Virus record (IMG/VR): IMGVR_UViG_3300043313_000945 | Coordinates: 1 to 45,309 of that record | Length of the DNA stretch: 45,309 bases | Reading direction: 5' to 3' (one strand) | Origin: a virus | Shown: piece after piece, positions 31,316 to 38,971 of the stretch | Layout: each line of letters begins with the position of its first letter | Position numbering within the stretch: the first letter of the stretch is position 1 | Notes under the pieces: model-generated | The model's input: only the letters and a program-made list of their open reading frames with translations | The model's database searches: none | Told to the model about the DNA's origin: nothing | Translations under genes and position numbers: made by a program

Positions 31316-32005
31316 ATGACCAGCACGATACCCGAGGGCCCGAAGCCAGACCAGCGCGCCGAGTTCGTACGGCAACTCCTCGCGCTCGCCGAGTTCATCG
31401 AGAAGCGCGACGACTTGCCGCTGCCCGACCGCATCGACGTGCAGCACAGCATCGTTAGCGGAACGATCGCCAACCAGCAGGCCACGGTCACCGAGGCGGC
31501 CGGCGCGCTCGGCGTGGAGGTGGGGTACTACAGCGACAACGGTGGCCTGTACGCCCGCTACCACGACTCGGCTGGGTTCTCCTACAGCGTCGCGGCGACC
31601 TACAAGCACGCCAGCGACTACGTACCCGAGCCCACCCCGGTCGCCGAGGAGATCGGCAGGTTGAGCCACGAGGTGCGGGCCTTCCGTGCCGACAACCCGC
31701 CACCGGTCTTCACCGCTGCCGGCGAGCCGCTGCCGGAGCTGGGCGGGCCGTCGCACCCGGACGTGTGCGGCGCCGTGTACGCCGGTGGGCACGGCCTCGG
31801 GCTGGCCGACCAGCCGCCCTGCATCAAGCCGCCGGGCCACGCTGAGGGCGGTGCCGGGAAGGAACTGGAGCACTCCAACGGGTTGCTCAAGTGGACCGAC
31901 GCGGTGCCGCCGCGCATGTCCACGGACTTCCCCGGCACGCCGTTCGGGCGCGGCGACACGATCACGGTCCTGACCGGCTACGAGGACCCGGCGGTGACCG
32001 AGTGA
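31316..32005 (+). CDS. early operon protein, unknown
   Basis: The 229-aa protein has a helical N-terminus (AEFVRQLLALAEFIEKRDDLP) and a central beta part (VEVGYYSDNGGLYARY, SYSVAATYKHASDYVPEP). The C-terminal region has CGAVYAGG and CIKPPGH cysteines. The start follows AAGGGA. It resembles phage accessory proteins of variable architecture. No function can be given. Confidence 0.6.
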   Translation: MTSTIPEGPKPDQRAEFVRQLLALAEFIEKRDDLPLPDRIDVQHSIVSGTIANQQATVTEAAGALGVEVGYYSDNGGLYARYHDSAGFSYSVAATYKHASDYVPEPTPVAEEIGRLSHEVRAFRADNPPPVFTAAGEPLPELGGPSHPDVCGAVYAGGHGLGLADQPPCIKPPGHAEGGAGKELEHSNGLLKWTDAVPPRMSTDFPGTPFGRGDTITVLTGYEDPAVTE

Positions 32006-32235
32006 GCGCGCCGTGCACCGAAAGCCACGCGTACAAGCCGGTGCACTGCGACCGGTGCGGCCGGGACTACGTCTGCACCCCGCAGGACGACCACTACCAC
32101 GCCAACGACAACGGGGACCACTGCTGCGAACCGTGCCTGCTCCGTGGCTTGCCGCTGGTCGTTGTGCCGCCCGACCAGACCCTGACCGAGTACGTCGCGC
32201 CCGGTGGCGACCTGAGCGCGGAACACCCGGCATGA
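32002..32235 (+). CDS. small cysteine-rich, probably zinc-binding protein
   Basis: The 77-aa protein contains CDRCGRDYVCTP and DHCCEPCLLRG, two cysteine pairs around a His-rich loop (DDHYHAND), typical of a treble-clef or zinc-ribbon site. GTG 32002 overlaps the previous stop. Confidence 0.6.
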   Translation: MSAPCTESHAYKPVHCDRCGRDYVCTPQDDHYHANDNGDHCCEPCLLRGLPLVVVPPDQTLTEYVAPGGDLSAEHPA

Positions 32236-32654
32236 ACCACTACGTGCTCGACGGCAACCAGATCCGACCGGTCAGCCTCATGGAGTGGGGCCGGTGGTAC
32301 GAGACGCACGGTCCCGAGAAGCACATCGGCCTGACGCAGGTCGGCGACGTCGAGGTGTCGACCGTGTTCCTCGGCTTAGACCACAGCCACACTCTGGCTG
32401 GTCCGCCGGTCCTGTTCGAGACGATGACGTTCGGCGGCGGGCAGGTCGACCAGTGGCAATGGCGCTACCACACCCGCGCTGAGGCCGAGCGCGGTCACGC
32501 CACCATCGTCGATGCCCTTGAGCACGGCGAGACGCCCCCGGGCGAACTATGCGGTGGCCTTCTCGTGCTCACGATCGAGGGCGAGCGCCACGCTGGCCCG
32601 TGCCGACTTGAGTACGGCCATGAGGGCAACCACAAGGCGACGGTGCACCCATGA
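32232..32654 (+). CDS. conserved phage protein (GLDHSH family)
   Basis: The 140-aa protein has the pattern seen in a widespread phage family: VSLMEWGRWYE near the start, VSTVFLGLDHSH and PPVLFETMTFGGG in the middle, then YHTRAEAERGHATIVDAL. Members are usually annotated as hypothetical. It overlaps both neighbours at ATGA. Confidence 0.7.
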   Translation: MNHYVLDGNQIRPVSLMEWGRWYETHGPEKHIGLTQVGDVEVSTVFLGLDHSHTLAGPPVLFETMTFGGGQVDQWQWRYHTRAEAERGHATIVDALEHGETPPGELCGGLLVLTIEGERHAGPCRLEYGHEGNHKATVHP

Positions 32655-32887
32655 GCCTTTATCCCACCAAGACTAGGCTCCGGCTCCTGCGCGACGTCAA
32701 GGCGGGGCAGGTCTTCCGGGATTCCACCGGCCAGTCCTACATCAGCGGCACCGCGAAGGTCACCTCGGCCATGTACGAGCTGGAGCAGGCCGGCTGGGTT
32801 CACCTCGGCGACCATCCCAGCGGGATGGTGGTTTGGAAGCTCACCAGCGCTGGCCACGTCGTGCTGGAGAGCGGTGGTGCGTCGTGA
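32651..32887 (+). CDS. small wHTH-like protein
   Basis: The 78-aa protein resembles a small winged helix: RLRLLRDVKAGQV, KVTSAMYELEQAGWVHLGD and GMVVWKLTSAGHVVLE. The pattern of helix, Tyr/Trp-containing helix end and wing is like transcriptional or replication accessory winged helices. ATGA overlap upstream and GTGA overlap downstream. Confidence 0.55.
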   Translation: MSLYPTKTRLRLLRDVKAGQVFRDSTGQSYISGTAKVTSAMYELEQAGWVHLGDHPSGMVVWKLTSAGHVVLESGGAS

Positions 32888-32994
32888 CCAGCTGGCCGGA
32901 CGCGTTCGTGATCGTCGCCACCATCGCCATCATCTGCACCACCGTGATCATCCTGTCGTACCTGCTGCGCATCGAGGGAGACCGCGATGAGTAG
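32884..32994 (+). CDS. 36-aa membrane peptide
   Basis: GTG 32884 overlaps the previous stop. The peptide has one membrane segment (DAFVIVATIAIICTTVIILS) and a charged end (LLRIEGDRDE). The next gene starts inside it, eight bases before its stop, at ATG 32987, which follows GGGAGACCGCG. Confidence 0.5.
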   Translation: MTSWPDAFVIVATIAIICTTVIILSYLLRIEGDRDE

Positions 32995-33298
32995 CGCCGA
33001 CCTGACCGTCCCCGAGGTGCTACGCCGTGCCGAGCTCCGGATCGGGGTACGCGGGTGGAGGCAAGGACCACGGCCGATCCACTGCACCGACACCCGCCTG
33101 TGCCTCATCGAGGCCTTGGCCCTGGCGTCCCCGAAGGGGGTCACCGAGGTCACCTGGCGTGCCCGGACCGTGCTGAAGGTTCACCTCGACACCTGGAGCC
33201 TGGTCTTCTGGAACGACCAGGAGCAGCGCACCGAGGCCGAGGTCCGCGCCGCGCTGCTGGCCGCCGCCGAACGGGCGGAGGCGCCCGATGCCCGCTGA
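32987..33298 (+). CDS. DUF6197-like protein
   Basis: The 103-aa protein has the pattern of DUF6197: EVLRRAELRIGVRGWRQG, a central CLIEALALA with the conserved Cys, then LVFWNDQEQRTEAEVRAAL. The family is common in actinobacteria and their phages and has no known role. Confidence 0.6.
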   Translation: MSSADLTVPEVLRRAELRIGVRGWRQGPRPIHCTDTRLCLIEALALASPKGVTEVTWRARTVLKVHLDTWSLVFWNDQEQRTEAEVRAALLAAAERAEAPDAR

Positions 33299-33560
33299 GG
33301 TAATCACCGGGATCTTCGCCGGCTGCTCCTTCGCCGCGATCGTCTGGGTCGCCGTGTGGGCCATCCGCCGCGGTGTACGGGACCGGCTGGACAAGCGGGC
33401 GGCCGAGCAGGCGTGCGCGCTGACGGTCCCCGACATCGGGCCGTACGTGCCCGGGGTGCCGGCCGCGTTCGCACCGGAGCTGCCCGCCGACTACCTCCAG
33501 CAGTTCGCCGAGCTGGCCGACCAGCTACGGGCCATGACCACCGAGGAGACCCAGCCGTGA
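33288..33560 (+). CDS. membrane-anchored small protein
   Basis: The 90-aa protein has one membrane segment (about residues 6-27, TGIFAGCSFAAIVWVAVWAI), a basic stop-transfer region and a C-terminal helix (LQQFAELADQLRAM). It overlaps the previous gene by 11 bases. Confidence 0.55.
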   Translation: MPAEVITGIFAGCSFAAIVWVAVWAIRRGVRDRLDKRAAEQACALTVPDIGPYVPGVPAAFAPELPADYLQQFAELADQLRAMTTEETQP

Positions 33561-34087
33561 AGACCTTCCTGATCCTGACCGGTCTGTGCCTGATCGGCGG
33601 GGGCGCCGCCCTCTTCGGCGCCGGACTGCTGGCCCGCTACTGGCCGCGCCCCCGAGCACGGGCACCGCGCGATACGGAGCCCCCCTCTGCGGCGCTACGC
33701 CACCCTGCCGCCCGCTGGGCTCTACGGTTGCGGCTGCTCGTTCTGCGTACCCCTGCCGGCAAGGCACCGGGCGTACGCCGGCCTGTCCGCCACCAGGGCG
33801 CGGACCGGCGCTACGGCGCGGAGCTGAACGCCATGCGCCGGGAAGCGACGTGCGCTGAACTGCGGACCCCCGCCGAGCAGATGGTGATAGACCACGCCGG
33901 GATGGCCGCGATCGGCACCGCCGTCGCCGCTTTCGACCTCGAGGTTGACCGCCTCCTGGACGTGTTCCTGCGCGACCTGCCGCAGGTACGGATCCGGGTG
34001 GCGTCCGCCGCCGAGCAGACCGGGGAGTTCGACGCGACCGCGCTGCGGGAACTGCTGGGCGCCGACGACGGGCTGGTGACGGCGTGA
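33557..34087 (+). CDS. membrane protein, possibly two genes joined by a frame problem
   Basis: Read in one frame this gives 176 aa: a membrane segment (LILTGLCLIGGGAALFGAGL), an Arg-rich linker, and from Met at 33833 a helical domain (MRREATCAELRTPAEQM). Between about 33687 and 33827 another frame has clearly higher third-position GC. It encodes LRRYATLPPAGLYGCGCSFC and ends with TGA 33825, five bases before ATG 33833. That frame has no start. A +1 shift at the C6 run 33680-33685 would give an 89-aa protein, followed by a separate 84-aa gene. Confidence 0.5.
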   Translation: MKTFLILTGLCLIGGGAALFGAGLLARYWPRPRARAPRDTEPPSAALRHPAARWALRLRLLVLRTPAGKAPGVRRPVRHQGADRRYGAELNAMRREATCAELRTPAEQMVIDHAGMAAIGTAVAAFDLEVDRLLDVFLRDLPQVRIRVASAAEQTGEFDATALRELLGADDGLVTA

Positions 34088-34383
34088 TGGCCACCGTCGA
34101 CGACCGCGTGCGTTCCGGCGCCGCGTTTCTGGACGAGCGCTACCCCGAGTGGGTGGAGCGGATCGACCTCGACGAGCTCGACATGAACGACTGCAAGTCC
34201 TGCATCGTCGGGCAGGCCGTCGCCAACTACAGCACGTTCTTCTCCGACGCCGAAGAAAACTGCGGATTGCCTGGCGCGCTCGGGTTCAACCTCGACTACA
34301 CCGACGACTACGACAACTGGCCGGACCTCGAAGAAGCGTGGCGCTCCTACATCACCGCCCGCCGCGCCGAGGTGACGGCGTGA
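34084..34383 (+). CDS. conserved actinophage small acidic protein
   Basis: The 99-aa acidic protein has the pattern GAAFLDERYPEWVERIDLDE, then DMNDCKSCIVGQAV. This fits a widespread phage family in which Asp, Cys and the G-Q pair are conserved. GTG 34084 overlaps the previous stop. ATG 34087 directly after is the alternative start. Function unknown. Confidence 0.62.
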   Translation: MMATVDDRVRSGAAFLDERYPEWVERIDLDELDMNDCKSCIVGQAVANYSTFFSDAEENCGLPGALGFNLDYTDDYDNWPDLEEAWRSYITARRAEVTA

Positions 34384-34715
34384 ACACCTGCCGGGGCTGC
34401 CCCACCCGCTGGACGGGGCTGACCACCTCACACTGCGCCGGATGCCACGAGACGTTCACGACCGTGTCCAACTTCGACCGGCACCGGCGCGGCGGGGAAT
34501 GCGTACGCCCATCCTCGGCCGGGCTGATCGCCTCGCAGCGCGGCGGCAACGCGGTCTGGCACCAGCCGGCGGGGAAGTACGACATCGTCTCCGACCGCGA
34601 GTTCTGGGGAAACCTCCCCGGACCGGCGCTGCGCGGCGTCCAGACGGTGCGCACGGTGCTCGACGCGGACGAGCTGGCCGAAATTCTCGAGGAGAAGAGG
34701 GAGGCGGATCTGTGA
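34380..34715 (+). CDS. FDxHR-type zinc-binding protein
   Basis: The 111-aa protein begins with CRGCPTRWTGLTTSHCAGCH, followed by TTVSNFDRHRRGGEC. This is the pattern of the FDxHR putative zinc-binding domain of actinophages. GTG 34380 overlaps the previous stop, and it overlaps the Cas4-like gene at GTGA. Probably a nucleic-acid-binding accessory; the role is not known. Confidence 0.72.
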   Translation: MNTCRGCPTRWTGLTTSHCAGCHETFTTVSNFDRHRRGGECVRPSSAGLIASQRGGNAVWHQPAGKYDIVSDREFWGNLPGPALRGVQTVRTVLDADELAEILEEKREADL

Positions 34716-35581
34716 GGATCGTCAAGAAGCAGAGCGGTCGAAACCACTGGTACGTCGACCTCGACAACGGCGGCGCACGCGTACCCGGCGTCACCACGTT
34801 GACCGGCAACGGCCTGCCGAAGCCCGCCCTCCTGAACTGGGCCGGCGACGCCACCGCCGCATACGCCATCGACAATTGGGAAAAGCTCGCCGGACTCCCG
34901 CTGTCCGAGCGGCTCAACCTGATGAAGAAAGGCCGGTACGAGAGCACCGACAAGGCGAAGGCGAAGGGTACCGCGGTCCACAAGCTCGCCGAGCGGCTCA
35001 TCGCCGGGGAGCGGGTCACCATCCCCGACGGCCTCGACGGCTACGTCAGCGCCTGCGTGCGCTTCCTCGACGAGTTCGACCTGCGCGCCGTGCACGTCGA
35101 AGCCGTCGTCTACTCCGAAACCCACCGCCACGTCGGCACCCTCGACCTCATCGGCGACGTACGCCTGCCGGACATGCCGGAGTACGACCACATCCCGCGC
35201 GACGAGGACGGCTACTCCCGTGGCCTGTTCGACTGGAAGACCAGCAAGTCCGGGATCTTCGGTGAGGTCGCGTTGCAGCTGGCCCCGTACCGGCACTCCG
35301 AGTTCATGATCCTGCCCGACGGCGCGGTCATCGACATGCCGGGCGTCGACTTCTGCGCCGGTATCCACCTGCGTCCCGACGGCTACACCTGCGTCCCGCT
35401 GCTGTGCGAGGACGACACGTACCGGGACTTCCTGTACGTCCAAGAGGTCGCCCGGATCGTCGACGGCCTGCGGGACCTGGTCGGCGACCCGATCGTCCCG
35501 CCGAACGCGTCCACCTACGTGCTGACCAAGGCCGGCGCCGACGAGGGCTGGACCGAAGGCCCGGACGGGATGCAGCCATGA
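34712..35581 (+). CDS. Cas4/RecB-like PD-(D/E)XK exonuclease
   Basis: The 289-aa nuclease has the motifs of the family: KGTAVHKLAERL (His90), HVEAVVYS (Glu130), GTLDLIGDV (Asp145), FDWKTSKSG (Asp174-x-Lys176) and LQLAPY (Gln189). Those residues bind metal and cut DNA. The four-cysteine iron-sulphur set of Cas4 is not evident. It precedes an Erf gene with an ATGA overlap, so the pair probably makes single strands and anneals them during phage recombination. Confidence 0.82.
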   Translation: MRIVKKQSGRNHWYVDLDNGGARVPGVTTLTGNGLPKPALLNWAGDATAAYAIDNWEKLAGLPLSERLNLMKKGRYESTDKAKAKGTAVHKLAERLIAGERVTIPDGLDGYVSACVRFLDEFDLRAVHVEAVVYSETHRHVGTLDLIGDVRLPDMPEYDHIPRDEDGYSRGLFDWKTSKSGIFGEVALQLAPYRHSEFMILPDGAVIDMPGVDFCAGIHLRPDGYTCVPLLCEDDTYRDFLYVQEVARIVDGLRDLVGDPIVPPNASTYVLTKAGADEGWTEGPDGMQP

Positions 35582-36324
35582 CCGACCCGAAGAACATCGA
35601 CGAGGTGATCCTCGCCCTACAGGCCGAACTGCCCGTGCTGGCCAAGAGCAAGAGCGGCCAGGTCGGCAACCAGAAGACGAAGTACGCCGACCTCGTACAG
35701 GTCAACGACGTGGTCCTGAAGCGCCTCAACGCGATGCACACGATCTGGACGTGCCGACCACACCTGCAAGACGGCTCGTTCGGTCTGCACTACTCGCTGA
35801 AGCACGTCCCGTCCGGCACCGAGCACGCCGGCGTTTGGCCGCTGAAGCTGTCGGAGAACCCGCAGCAGATGGGATCGGCCACCACGTACGGCCGGCGGTA
35901 CGCGCTGCTCGCCGTCACCGGGATCGTGTCCGAGGACGAGGACGACGACGGTGCGGCCGGCGGCCCGCCATCGGCCCAACGCGCGGCCTCAGCACGTCGG
36001 CAGGCGCTGAACACGGCCAGCCCGGCGCGGCAGGACCGGCCGACCGCGCAGCGTACCCAACGGCCCGCTGGACCGCCGCTGCCCGGCGAAGAGGGCAACG
36101 GGATGACTCGGCCGCAGCAGGGCAAGATACACGCGCTGTTCGGCGAGGTCGGCATCGCGGATCGCGGCGACCGGATGACCTACGTCAACGAGGTGCTCGC
36201 CGACAAGGTGGGACCGGACCGGCAGATCGCCTCCTCCAGCGAACTGACCAAGGTCGAGGCCGGGCACGTCATCGAAGCGTTGCAGCGCTGGGCCGACCAG
36301 CTCGCGCCGGAAGGTGGCGAGTGA
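35578..36324 (+). CDS. erf: Erf-family single-strand annealing protein
   Basis: The 248-aa protein has the Erf signature: KYADLVQVNDVV, LHYSLKHVPSG and especially QQMGSATTYGRRYALLAVTGI-VSEDEDDDG. A low-complexity linker and a C-terminal helical domain (MTRPQQGKIHALFGEVGI) follow. Erf proteins anneal homologous strands and form rings. It works with the nuclease encoded just upstream. Confidence 0.9.
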   Translation: MTDPKNIDEVILALQAELPVLAKSKSGQVGNQKTKYADLVQVNDVVLKRLNAMHTIWTCRPHLQDGSFGLHYSLKHVPSGTEHAGVWPLKLSENPQQMGSATTYGRRYALLAVTGIVSEDEDDDGAAGGPPSAQRAASARRQALNTASPARQDRPTAQRTQRPAGPPLPGEEGNGMTRPQQGKIHALFGEVGIADRGDRMTYVNEVLADKVGPDRQIASSSELTKVEAGHVIEALQRWADQLAPEGGE

Positions 36325-36917
36325 TGGGCTACCTCTACGACCAGCCGGTCATGGCCGCATTCGGCCTGGACTCCGGACCCGAGGCGCCCAACTGGCGGCC
36401 GTCCGGCGCCTGCAACGCCTACGACCCCGACTGGTGGACCTCCACGGACCGCACCGAGCTCGGCGCGGCCGTCTGGGTGTGCCAGCACCGCTGCCCCGTC
36501 GCGGTCGCTCAGCAGTGCCTGGAATGGGCGCGGGGGCACCGCGAACTCGTCGACCAGGCCGTGTACGGCGGGGTGTTCTGGACCCGGGGCGGCAAGGACG
36601 AGAAGCGGGTCGACACCACACCCCGACCCAGCCGCAACCCGCCGGTACCGGTCGACCCGGCCCGCACGGCGCTGCCGACCAAGCGGCCCGAGGTCGGGTA
36701 CCGGCGGCCGGCGGGGGTGCTCACGGACAAGAACCCGTGCGGGACCGTCAACGGCTACCACCGGCACAAGCGGGCCCGCGAGGTGCCGTGCGCGGAGTGC
36801 CTCTCGGTGATCAACGCCCACCTCAGGGAGCGGTTCGGAACCCAGCCGTTGTCCACAGATACCCAAGCGCTGTCCACAGATGCGCTTGAATCCGGTACGG
36901 GCGAGGCGGCAGCGTGA
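36321..36917 (+). CDS. WhiB-like iron-sulphur regulator with C-terminal extension
   Basis: The WhiB-type region has cysteines 31 (SGACNAYDPDWW), 54 and 58 (VCQHRCPV) and 66 (QQC), and the turn motif as AVYGGVFW. The gaps between the last three cysteines are longer than the usual Cx2C and x5. The C-terminal half is a second module with NPCGTVNGYHRHKRARE and PCAEC, a possible zinc site. Actinophage WhiB proteins alter host transcription. Two DnaA-box-like repeats lie in the last codons. GTG 36321 or ATG 36324. Confidence 0.72.
   Translation: MMGYLYDQPVMAAFGLDSGPEAPNWRPSGACNAYDPDWWTSTDRTELGAAVWVCQHRCPVAVAQQCLEWARGHRELVDQAVYGGVFWTRGGKDEKRVDTTPRPSRNPPVPVDPARTALPTKRPEVGYRRPAGVLTDKNPCGTVNGYHRHKRAREVPCAECLSVINAHLRERFGTQPLSTDTQALSTDALESGTGEAAA
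36849..36878 (+). promoter_or_regulatory. pair of DnaA-box-like repeats
   Basis: TTGTCCACA (36849-36857) is an exact actinobacterial DnaA-box consensus. CTGTCCACA (36870-36878) differs at one base and lies 21 bp further, two helical turns. Eleven bases (TGTCCACAGAT) are identical in both. AAGCGC and GCGCTT flank the second copy as an inverted repeat. Confidence 0.5.
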
Positions 36918-37096
36918 CCCAGACCCACCACTACCAGGCCGACCCGGACCCGGACGCACGGACCCTGCGCGAAGCCGACCACCCGTGCACCTGCGGGATG
37001 CCGGTCGCCAACGCGGTCCACAAGGTCCCGGCCGTACCAGCACACGTCAGAGACACCGAATCACGGTGGCTCGGCGAACACGAAGGAGACCAGTGA
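36914..37096 (+). CDS. small protein with CTCG, unknown
   Basis: The 60-aa hydrophilic protein contains DHPCTCGMPVANAVHK. The motif with CxC and His is repeated in many actinophage small proteins. GTG 36914 overlaps the WhiB stop and the gene overlaps the next at GTGA. Confidence 0.55.
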   Translation: MTQTHHYQADPDPDARTLREADHPCTCGMPVANAVHKVPAVPAHVRDTESRWLGEHEGDQ

Positions 37097-37602
37097 CAAA
37101 GATCAAGCTCAACGGGTCGGTGGCCAACGCCGCCCTCGAAGCCCTGAGCCCCCACGTCAACCGGCTCTACGCCAGCCTCGGCACCCGCATCGTCGTCATC
37201 GCCGAGCTGTCCGCCGCCGAACGCAACCAGATCGCCGACGACGAAGACAAGGAGCCGGCGGTCACCCTGACCGTGAAACACCTGGAGGTCGCCTCCGACA
37301 ATCTCGAAGACGACGTCCGGGAGGCGCTGCGAGCGCTGCACACCCACCGCACCGCGTACGGGAAACTCACCGAAGACAACGACATAGAGCTGTCGGAGAA
37401 CACCCTCGCGCAGTTGGCCGGGAGCGTGAACGCGACCGAAGCGGCCCGGTTGCACGTCGGTATTGAGCGGTGGACGGACTACGGCCGCCAGGCGCTCGGC
37501 AACAGCAAGCTCACCCAGCAGCAGATGCGCGCGGAGTTCGACACCGTCAACGAGGCGCTACGCGGGCTCATCTACCCCGAAGCAAACAAGGTCAAGGGCT
37601 GA
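37093..37602 (+). CDS. early operon protein, unknown
   Basis: The 169-aa protein has a beta part (RIVVIAELSAAERNQ, AVTLTVKHLEVAS) and a helical C-terminal half (DDVREALRALHTHRTAYG, QQMRAEFDTVNEALRGL). It lies just before the replication initiator gene. No family is recognised. Confidence 0.6.
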   Translation: MTKIKLNGSVANAALEALSPHVNRLYASLGTRIVVIAELSAAERNQIADDEDKEPAVTLTVKHLEVASDNLEDDVREALRALHTHRTAYGKLTEDNDIELSENTLAQLAGSVNATEAARLHVGIERWTDYGRQALGNSKLTQQQMRAEFDTVNEALRGLIYPEANKVKG

Positions 37603-37605
37603 CCC

Positions 37606-38424
37606 GTGGCCCGAATCCGATCCGTCAAGCCTGCCCTGCGGACCTCGCAGGTCGTCGCCTCATGGCCCCGGGAGGTTCGGTACTTCTTCGTGCTGCTCTG
37701 GGGATACCTCGACGACGATGGGCGCGGACTGGACGTGCCGAAGACCATCGCGGGCGACTGCTTCCCGCACGACGAGGACGTACCGCCGGCCAAAATCAAC
37801 CGCTGGCTGGACCTGATGGCCAAGACGAAGGTCGACCCGACCAGGCCGCCGCCGATCTGCCGGTATGAGGTGGCTGGCCGGCGGTACATCCACTGCGTCA
37901 ACTTCGACGAACACCAACACCCGAACCGCCCGACGCGCTCAGTGATCCCCCGTTGCCCGGTGCATGAGTCACTCACTGAATCGAGCAGTGAGCCGGACAG
38001 TGAGCCGCCATTGAGTCCCCGGGTGCTGGAAGTTGACAGTAGGAAGTTGACAGCAGGGGAAGTTGACAGCAGCGGAGCCGAGGCGCCGCACGGCGAGCGG
38101 CTCACTGCCGCTGCTGCGATGATCGTCGATCGAACCGACGCAACCCCGGCCGAGGCCGAGGCCGTCGCCGCCCTCGTCGCCAAGGAACGCAAACCCCGCA
38201 ACCTGCCCGGATTCGTTCGATCCCTCGCCGACGACGAGCTGGCCAAGATGCTCGCCGACCTGCGCCGCAACGCCGAAGGAAGCGAGATCGCGGCACTCAT
38301 CGCCGCGGCACGCCGGGGGTCGCCGTGCCGTCACGGCGACCCCGGTGGTGCGTTCCCGCACCCAGCCACCGGCAAGCCGCTGTGCCCGCTGTGCCGCCAG
38401 CAGCCGACCAAGGAGCCGCAATGA
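37606..38424 (+). CDS. replication initiator-like HTH protein
   Basis: The 272-aa protein starts MARIRSVKPALRTSQVVASW and continues VRYFFVLLWGYLDDDGRGLD. This is the winged-helix start of phage replication proteins found in actinophages. A flexible linker (about 125-165) contains repeated sequence at DNA level, and a C-terminal Cys/His region (CRHGDPGG, CPLCRQQ) may bind zinc. It would open the phage origin and recruit host replication enzymes, since no phage polymerase or helicase is present. The start is GTG. Confidence 0.72.
   Translation: MARIRSVKPALRTSQVVASWPREVRYFFVLLWGYLDDDGRGLDVPKTIAGDCFPHDEDVPPAKINRWLDLMAKTKVDPTRPPPICRYEVAGRRYIHCVNFDEHQHPNRPTRSVIPRCPVHESLTESSSEPDSEPPLSPRVLEVDSRKLTAGEVDSSGAEAPHGERLTAAAAMIVDRTDATPAEAEAVAALVAKERKPRNLPGFVRSLADDELAKMLADLRRNAEGSEIAALIAAARRGSPCRHGDPGGAFPHPATGKPLCPLCRQQPTKEPQ
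38028..38069 (+). repeat. iteron-like repeats inside the replication gene, candidate origin
   Basis: GGAAGTTGACAG occurs three times, at 38028-38039, 38042-38053 and 38058-38069 (14 and 16 bp apart). Upstream, CAGTGAGCCG occurs twice at about 37987 and 37998. They lie in the linker-coding part of the initiator gene, as lambda ori lies inside gene O. Confidence 0.5.
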
Positions 38425-38891
38425 TCACCATCCACGTCCGCGGCACGCCCGCCCCTCAGGGCTCGAAGCGCCACGTCGGGCACGGCGTCATGATCGAGTC
38501 GTCGAAGAATGTCCGTCCGTGGCGAGACGCCGTACGCACTGAGGCCGCCATTGCCGCGGCGGACCTGCCCGGCTGGGGTGGCCCGCTGGACGGCCCGCTC
38601 GCCGTCGAGATGGTGTTCACCACGGTCCGGCCCCGCAGCCACTACCGCACCGGACGCAACGCCGCCCTGCTGCGCGACGGGGCACCCGCCCGACCGACCA
38701 GCCCCCCGGACCTGTCGAAGCTGGCCCGCTCCACCGAGGACGCGTTGAAGGACGCCGGGGTGATCGTCGATGACGCCCGGATTGTCGAGTACGACCGGCT
38801 CGCCAAGGTCTACGCCGGGGAGGACCCGGACGCCCTGGACACCCCCGGCGTCGTGATCCGCATCCGCCATGCACCACGCGCCGCACCGTGA
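38421..38891 (+). CDS. rusA: RusA-like Holliday junction resolvase
   Basis: The 156-aa protein has the RusA pattern: ITIHVRGTPAPQGSKRHVG, then PPDLSKLARSTEDALKDAGV and IVDDARIVEYDRLAKVY. The aspartates of DLSKL, of EDAL and of VDDARI correspond to the metal-binding set. It cuts four-way junctions produced by recombination. ATGA overlap with the initiator gene. Confidence 0.85.
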   Translation: MITIHVRGTPAPQGSKRHVGHGVMIESSKNVRPWRDAVRTEAAIAAADLPGWGGPLDGPLAVEMVFTTVRPRSHYRTGRNAALLRDGAPARPTSPPDLSKLARSTEDALKDAGVIVDDARIVEYDRLAKVYAGEDPDALDTPGVVIRIRHAPRAAP

Positions 38892-38971
38892 CCGGGGTCA
38901 GCACCATCGCCCGGTACGCCCACACCCTGTGCCCGGCCTGCTGGCCCAACGACGAAGGGAGCCGACCATGA
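38888..38971 (+). CDS. 27-aa peptide with CPAC
   Basis: GTG 38888 overlaps the RusA stop and the reading frame ends in an ATGA overlap with the methyltransferase start. The peptide ends LCPACWPNDEGSRP. The exact fit between two genes favours translation. A shorter peptide with a related PACWPAEG end follows the methyltransferase gene. Confidence 0.4.
   Translation: MTGVSTIARYAHTLCPACWPNDEGSRP

Noticed and set aside
33586-33858. 90-aa frame inside the 33557 gene
   Set aside because: It has poorer codon use than the two other frames and no overlap with gene borders.
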